DNA of 64,000 nucleotides, taken from positions 22,106,122-22,170,121 of the forward strand of contig AP025054.1 in NCBI GenBank assembly GCA_036186865.1. Reading direction: 5' to 3'. This DNA is from Eustoma russellianum (taxonomy: Eukaryota > Streptophyta > Magnoliopsida > Gentianales > Gentianaceae). The notes beneath the pieces were generated by a model. That model ran no database searches. It was given only the letters and a program-made list of their open reading frames with translations, and was not told where the DNA came from. Position numbers and translations under genes: made by a program. Of this stretch, positions 59,750-64,000 are shown piece by piece; position 1 is the first letter of the stretch; the number at the start of each line of letters is the position of its first letter.

Positions 59750-60626
59750 TGATGAAGCCGGATCTCCACCAAGGGTTAAGATGACCTCGATTTAACTTCG
59801 TCAGTTAACACAAAAAGTCTGTCAACTGGAATTGATAATATGTAGCTGGAATAGCGCCAAATATCCTGCACAATATAGCACAGGTCAGAGGTCCCGGGGG
59901 GTTGGCCCAGGGAAAAACCCTCCGACGCTCAAGTCAGTTTGGGCCATATCTAAATGAGGTTTTAATGTAAAGAGATAAGTTGGGAAGTTCTCACAGTGTT
60001 TGCCGAAGAGCAAGGGATATGTGTATGTTGTCAAGTCTCGTCCCTTTCTTTGTCCTGGTTTCCTTACCTTTATAGATTTCTTTTTCAACCAAAAACTCTG
60101 ATGATAGCTTGGGGAAGAAGCTTTGTTTAGGGCAGAGAGCCTAAGACATAATAGGTCTGCTGATGTGATTAATAGGCCGGCCTAGTTGATGTGAATGATA
60201 GACCGGCTGTTGTGACCTTGGCGTGCTCAGGAAGACCAAACAGCTGTGGTCGATATTATTGGAGAAATATTCCCGTTTGAGGGTCCTTCGAAGTAGTATC
60301 GTAATGGGTTCACTTAGCTGGGGTACACAGCTATCTTCTGCTGAAGTGCGCTAGCTGCTGTGGTACGCAGACGCAGCTGAGCCTTGCCGAAGTGTATGGC
60401 TTTGCCTTAAATGAAGTAGTCCGGAGTGCAGCATTTGATCATACGCTGAAGTTAATGCCGAGGTGCAAACCTTAGGGTGTCGTATTGCCCTACTGAGGTG
60501 TTGCTGAGGCCGGACAGCCATTCTTAGGCACCAAGCAGCTGAACTGCAGTGCTTCAATACACTGGGCTTTTAGGACTAAACCGTTGACTGTTATCGACTA
60601 GTTGACGATCCGGTTATGGTTTATCA
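59750..60626 (-). repeat. 5' LTR (877 bp) of the Tat-type element
   Basis: Sense start TGATAAACC (60626), end GGCTTCATCA (59750). Partner of 54559-55425; the extra bases GAGGCCGGACA lie near 60507-60516. Followed by the primer site and gag. Confidence 0.93.
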
Positions 60627-60631
60627 TTGGA

Positions 60632-60735
60632 TGACAAGAGAAATGACGAAGGAGATTCACAAGCCAATGTGGTGGACCACAAAACCAAAAGGCAAAAGAT
60701 TCAAAACAATAGCAAAGGTAACATTTGGATACTTA
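60632..60735 (+). pseudogene. gag of the second copia lineage, continuation
   Basis: After the TTGGA duplication the gag frame resumes: DKRNDEGDSQANVVDHKTKRQK (60630-60698), a basic segment before the zinc knuckle, then breaks off at about 60735 where LTR-type sequence begins. No knuckle or pol of this element follows. Confidence 0.75.
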
Positions 60736-60739
60736 TTTT

Positions 60740-61877
60740 TCATGTCATTTTGCTGAAAATTCAGGTAGCACTACTGAAAGGTGTTCCAATCAAATGTCTT
60801 GAAGGTGCCAAGTGTGCTAGATGGTGAGGTGTTCATCCAATCAAATGAAAAAAAAGAGTAAGATTGACGAAGAAAGATGCAACTTGAACTCTCTTCTTCT
60901 TCTTCATTCTTGTTCTTCATTCTTGCAGCCGAGTTGTATTGTATTGAATTATTATTTTGCTACAAATAAGCCTCTTTGGTTCGTAAAAATTGTAATTAAT
61001 CAACCATTTTATAAGACAAACTCAATAGGTGATGAGGTGTTTGGTTGATTTTTATTGTTAAAGTGCTGAATTTAAGCCTTGATTGAGACTGGTGTATAAA
61101 CCAAGAATCAAGTACTTTATAAGAAGTAAGATGATCCATTTTAATAGTAAAAATCCAAGAAAATGTGTTCCTTGGAGCTGGAGTAGGTCACATTGACCGA
61201 ACCAGGATACCTCTTCGGTGTTCTTGCCTTGTCCATTACTTTCTTGTTTTTGACAGTTTTAGTAGTTAGTTTTTCACGTTAGTTTGAACAAGTAAAACGC
61301 CTTTAAAATCTTTGATTTTTTGATAGTAATAAACTTCAGACTGTTAGCTTATATTTGCAACAAGAATCATCGAATTTGAGCAAAAGAAAACTAGTCATTT
61401 AGTCTTTGAAAGATTATTGCTCCTTCTGCTGACATATTGACCAGTTCTCAAAAACGTGTCTCTTCAAATTAGTTAAACATCTTATATGATTAAGGTCTTT
61501 TAGAGTCTTAAATTAAAAATCTTAAAGTTTGATTTGACACAAGAATCAACCTTTTGAGAGAGTACACAATTTTAGAGTCTTGGAAAGTTTATCAACTTTC
61601 TGTCCAATTGTGACAAAGTTTAAGCACTTTGAAGTTTTTACTTATTTGAAAGGTCAAATGCCCTTTTTGTTTGCTCATTTTTGGACAGATTGTGGTTAAC
61701 GTGTTGAAATTCATTTTCGAAAAGTTACATTATTTTTGAAGTTGCGTATTAAGAGTTACATTTTTTAAAAAACGGGATATGAGATTTGAAGGATTTTCTA
61801 AAGGATCTAAAAATAGTGTAATTTCTGATAACCAATATTCACCCCTTCTAGATTGTGCAGGTATTACAGTCCAACAC
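60740..61877 (+). repeat. Truncated LTR (3' part) of the long-LTR copia superfamily
   Basis: Similar in order to 2880-4094: CAATCAAATGTCTTGAAGGTGCCAA, C/T-rich leader (60885-60930), the shared block GTTCCTTGGAGCTGGAGTAG (about 61166), an end AACCAATATTCACCCC.. and the terminus TCCAACA (61871-61877). The first ~1.5 kb, including palindromes and TATA, is missing. No primer site follows. Confidence 0.75.
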
Positions 61878-61979
61878 TTCTATGCCACCTCCTCTGTTAC
61901 TGACTGATTTTGGTACCCTTACTATTCTTATAAGTTTGTGGACTGCTATCAGGGGAGTTGTTTGAGTTTGGTAAGTTCT

Positions 61980-62640
61980 TGCCTGAGAAGATGCTGCGTG
62001 AGCGGAGTTGTGGAAAGCTGCCATGGTCGAATTCTTGAAAGAGAATAGAGTGTACGGCGCTGTGTCATGTTTTATAGAGTATATGTCAAATCTTGTGCTT
62101 GAATTTTACTCTAATTTGTCCCTATCTATGAATGATCCTGATTCCATCCGTTTTCAGTGTGCTTTTGTACGCAATGCCTGGATGGATTTTAACAAAACAG
62201 ATTGCATCGGCATTTGATCTTCCAAATACCCCTGAAGTATATACTGATGACATTCCTAAGGTTGATTTGGTGTTTGAACTTACTAGAGGCACCATCATTG
62301 CTTGGCCAGAGGTCACTGTCTATATGCCACCAACTTAACCACTCAATGATGCGGTGCTTTTCGATCTTTCTATTTGAGGTTGGCTTCATAATCATCATAA
62401 TTCTACTCTAGGTATAGATTTGAGACTTTTCCCCCACAAAAATGCTCACTCTAAGGCTGTTGATCTTCCTAACCATATTTTTGACCGCCTAATGTCCAAA
62501 CATGGCTGTACGATCAAGTCTGGAATCCTGCCACATCTATGTCTGATCACTGCTGTTCTGATCCACCGAAAGAATCTTAAGGTTGTAGGTGAATAAGTTG
62601 TGAAGCAGTCCAAGCCGCTGGTTTTTTCTAACAAATGGAC
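61980..62640 (+). pseudogene. Retrotransposon C-terminal 'putative plant transposon protein' (env-like) remnant
   Basis: Pieces in several frames: LVLEFYSNLSLSMND and FVRNAWMDFNKTDCIG (62086-62216), ASAFDLPNTPEVYTDD and FELTRGTIIAWPEV (62200-62316), then LFPHKNAHSKAVDLPNHIFD and LPHLCLITAVL (62430-62570). The order FY.NL - V.VR..W.DF - GLP/LP - W.. resembles the plant domain often found downstream of pol in Sirevirus-type and other LTR elements. Function unknown in general; here interrupted by stops. It precedes the LTR at 63086. Confidence 0.5.
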
Positions 62641-63085
62641 CAACCTCCACATGTTGTGGACCTAGTGTTGCGGGATGCTCCGAGTGTTGTGCTTGCCACT
62701 ATGAATTGGACGATTTTAAGCAAAATGTTCATGATGATATTCAAGGGCTACGATCTGATATTGCTGATCTTATGGACACCTTTTAGGATTTCATGGATTC
62801 TTTTGAATAATTTGTCTTATTTGACGAAAAGTGAGAGACATCTTGGGGGGTTGTCTTAAGCGGAGTAGCCTTAAAACTGAATTTTCACTTGGTTTGTTGG
62901 TTTAGTTTTGCATTTGAACTTATTTAGTTTTGTAAACCTAATTCAGATGCTAAAATAGACTGGTGTCTTTGGTATGCTCAAACTGACTCTGATTCCTGCT
63001 ATCATATTCTACTTTATTAGCCTTAGTGTCTGTGTCTCATTATTGCTGTTGCAGGAACATCGTGTTGTGACCACTTTGATCACTC
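62641..63085 (+). other. Non-coding segment between the env-like remnant and the next LTR
   Basis: Contains TTCATGGATTCTTTTGAATA, GACGAAAAGTGAGAGACATC and GGGGGGTTGTCTTAAGCGGA (62789-62865), similar to the end of many plant retrotransposon 3' regions. No proper polypurine tract directly before TGTTGG (63086), which argues that the junction is damaged or that the LTR is a separate insertion. Confidence 0.4.
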
Positions 63086-64000
63086 TGTTGGAAAAGTACT
63101 TAAAAGTACTTTAAATCTTGTGATCCAACCTTGTATAGTGTTATGTGACCTATTGATAGGAGATTGAATGAAGTTTGGAGTGTTTTATGAAGAATGGAAG
63201 GAAATGGGGGCGTTCCAAACACTTTAAGCGCCTAATGTAGGCGTTCGAAGTGTTCTGGAATACTTCCAGACACTTGAAGCGCCTAATGTAGGCGTTCGAA
63301 GTGTTCGGGAACACTTCCAGAACACTTCGAACGCCTTGTATAGGCGTTCAATGTGATATGAAGCGCCTAATGTCATTTTGTACAGTCGTTCGAAGTGACA
63401 TTAGGCGCCTAATGTGTCGTTCGATGTCACATGAAGCTCCTATGTCATTTTGTACAGTCGTTCGATGTCATTTTGTACAGTCGTTCGAAGTGACATTAGG
63501 CGCCTAATGTGACCCGACTTTTCACAAAAGATACATCTTCTTCTCCAAATGACATCTCCTTTCATATTGAACGTCCATAACCGATCCATGGAGGAAAAAT
63601 CTGCAGAAAAAGGGTCTTGTGAACTTGTAATTTGTGAACTCAAAGCCTATAAATAGTAGGCTTTGCTATCTTCAAGATATACATGAAAAACTCTTGAATT
63701 CTTGTGAAAAAATTCTGCAGCATTCTTCTTCTACCTTTCACTATCATTCTCTTCTACTAAACAAGTTCAATACTTTCTCTCTAAGAGCAATAGAAAGGAA
63801 GTAAGCCGTTATATCCTGGGAAGCATTTGTCTGAAGACTACCTTGCTCACCGGTAGAGGCAAAATTGCTTTAAGGACAGTGACAATCTAGTCACGTCTCG
63901 GCTGTTTTGGTTTGTTGTTCTTGTTGTTTTTTCAATTGATTCTATATCAAATTCTCATGAAATTCATCATTTTCTAGAACCCTTTGTTACAGATTCATTT
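63086..64000 (+). repeat. LTR of the second copia lineage, running off the window
   Basis: TGTTGGAAAAGTACTTAAAAG start, a palindrome array (63205-63515), TATA box CTATAAATAG (63647-63656), C/T-rich leader, then TTATATCCTGGGAAGCATTT and GACTACCTTGCTCACCGGTA, matching the LTR at 53152 downstream of the TATA box. The upstream part differs greatly. The 3' end is outside the window. Confidence 0.8.
63205..63515 (+). repeat. Palindrome array of GGCGCC/TTCGAA type
   Basis: Words AAGCGCCTAATGTAGGCGTT, GCGTTCGAAGTGTTC, AACACTTCGAACGCC, CATTAGGCGCCTAATG (perfect 16-bp palindrome, occurring twice, about 63402 and 63493) and GTACAGTCGTTCGA repeats. Same position relative to the TATA box as the ATCGATCGAT array of the sister LTR at 53265-53525, but unrelated sequence. 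Confidence 0.8.

Larger units (their letters stand above)
54559..60626 (-). mobile_element. Young non-autonomous Tat-type gypsy element with gag only (TR-GAG-like), 6068 bp
   Basis: LTRs at 54559-55425 and 59750-60626, TSD TTGGA (54554-54558 and 60627-60631), primer site at 59731-59747 and gag on the minus strand. No protease, RT or integrase motif in any frame. The space after gag holds three minisatellite arrays and an antisense promoter/poly(A) unit. The LTRs differ by about a dozen substitutions and a 9-10-bp indel, so the insertion is recent compared with its neighbours. Such gag-only elements are thought to depend on proteins of autonomous relatives. Confidence 0.9.

Noticed and set aside
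62008..62411. Overlapping ORFs on both strands of ~65-70 residues as separate small genes
   Set aside because: Plus-strand pieces fit one broken env-like domain in successive frames; minus-strand ones are shadows.

Overview
This window looks like a repeat-dense, gene-poor stretch of a plant nuclear genome, most likely a eudicot. The evidence is split, intron-bearing coding sequence, plant-type Ty1/copia (Sirevirus-like), Ty3/gypsy (Tat-like) and non-LTR elements, a Mutator-like element, TTTAGGG-type repeats, and an AT-rich background. There is no operon-like gene packing, ribosome-site spacing or other prokaryotic signal. I can support only one intact host gene, a six-exon sphingolipid fatty acid 2-hydroxylase (FAH, 43680-45777, minus strand). 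Everything else recognisable is mobile DNA, most of it broken.

Layout. (1) 1-13545: an L1-type LINE on the minus strand, cut at the start of its endonuclease ORF by a complete Sirevirus-like copia element (1412-12375, plus strand, ~2.7-kb LTRs, TSD ATTTA). (2) 13546-28503: a LINE 3' end, then a minus-strand copy of the same copia element. Its 3' end is tandemly multiplied (pol 3' half plus a 53-bp LTR stub), and its gag is split by a related 2.75-kb solo LTR (TSD ATTTG). (3) 28504-32889: a plus-strand LINE. Blocks 1-9738 and 17247-29913 are inverted copies of each other, including the LINE/LTR junction, so the first 30 kb is one large inverted duplication around a 7.5-kb spacer. (4) 32890-40070: a tRNA-like fragment, then a second, convergent minus-strand LINE interrupted by a 3.0-kb solo LTR (TSD ATATA). 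(5) 41396-43390: an RTE-clade LINE remnant. (6) 43680-45777: FAH. (7) 46928-52702: a decayed MULE with long terminal inverted repeats, carrying a 1.83-kb gypsy-type solo LTR (TSD GAAGC) and a telomere-like tract. (8) 53152-64000: a second copia lineage whose gag is split by a young non-autonomous Tat-type element (54559-60626, TSD TTGGA). That element has gag but no pol, three minisatellite arrays and an antisense promoter/poly(A) unit. It is followed by another truncated LTR, a retrotransposon C-terminal 'env-like' remnant, and a further LTR running off the window.

How it fits together. Most nesting events can be ordered by their target-site duplications: LINE, then copia insertion, then inverted duplication, then solo LTR in one arm only. 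The most unusual recurring structure is that each long LTR lineage carries an array of palindromes upstream of its TATA box. The palindrome sequence differs between lineages (ATCGATCGAT-type, CATGCTGAA/TTCAGCATG-type, GGCGCC/TTCGAA-type) while the arrangement is kept. Other points worth pursuing are a compensated hairpin in the LINE 3' end, a ~60-bp LTR block shared by otherwise divergent LTRs, and a GC (or shifted GT) splice donor in FAH. All identifications come from reading the sequence; no database search was possible.
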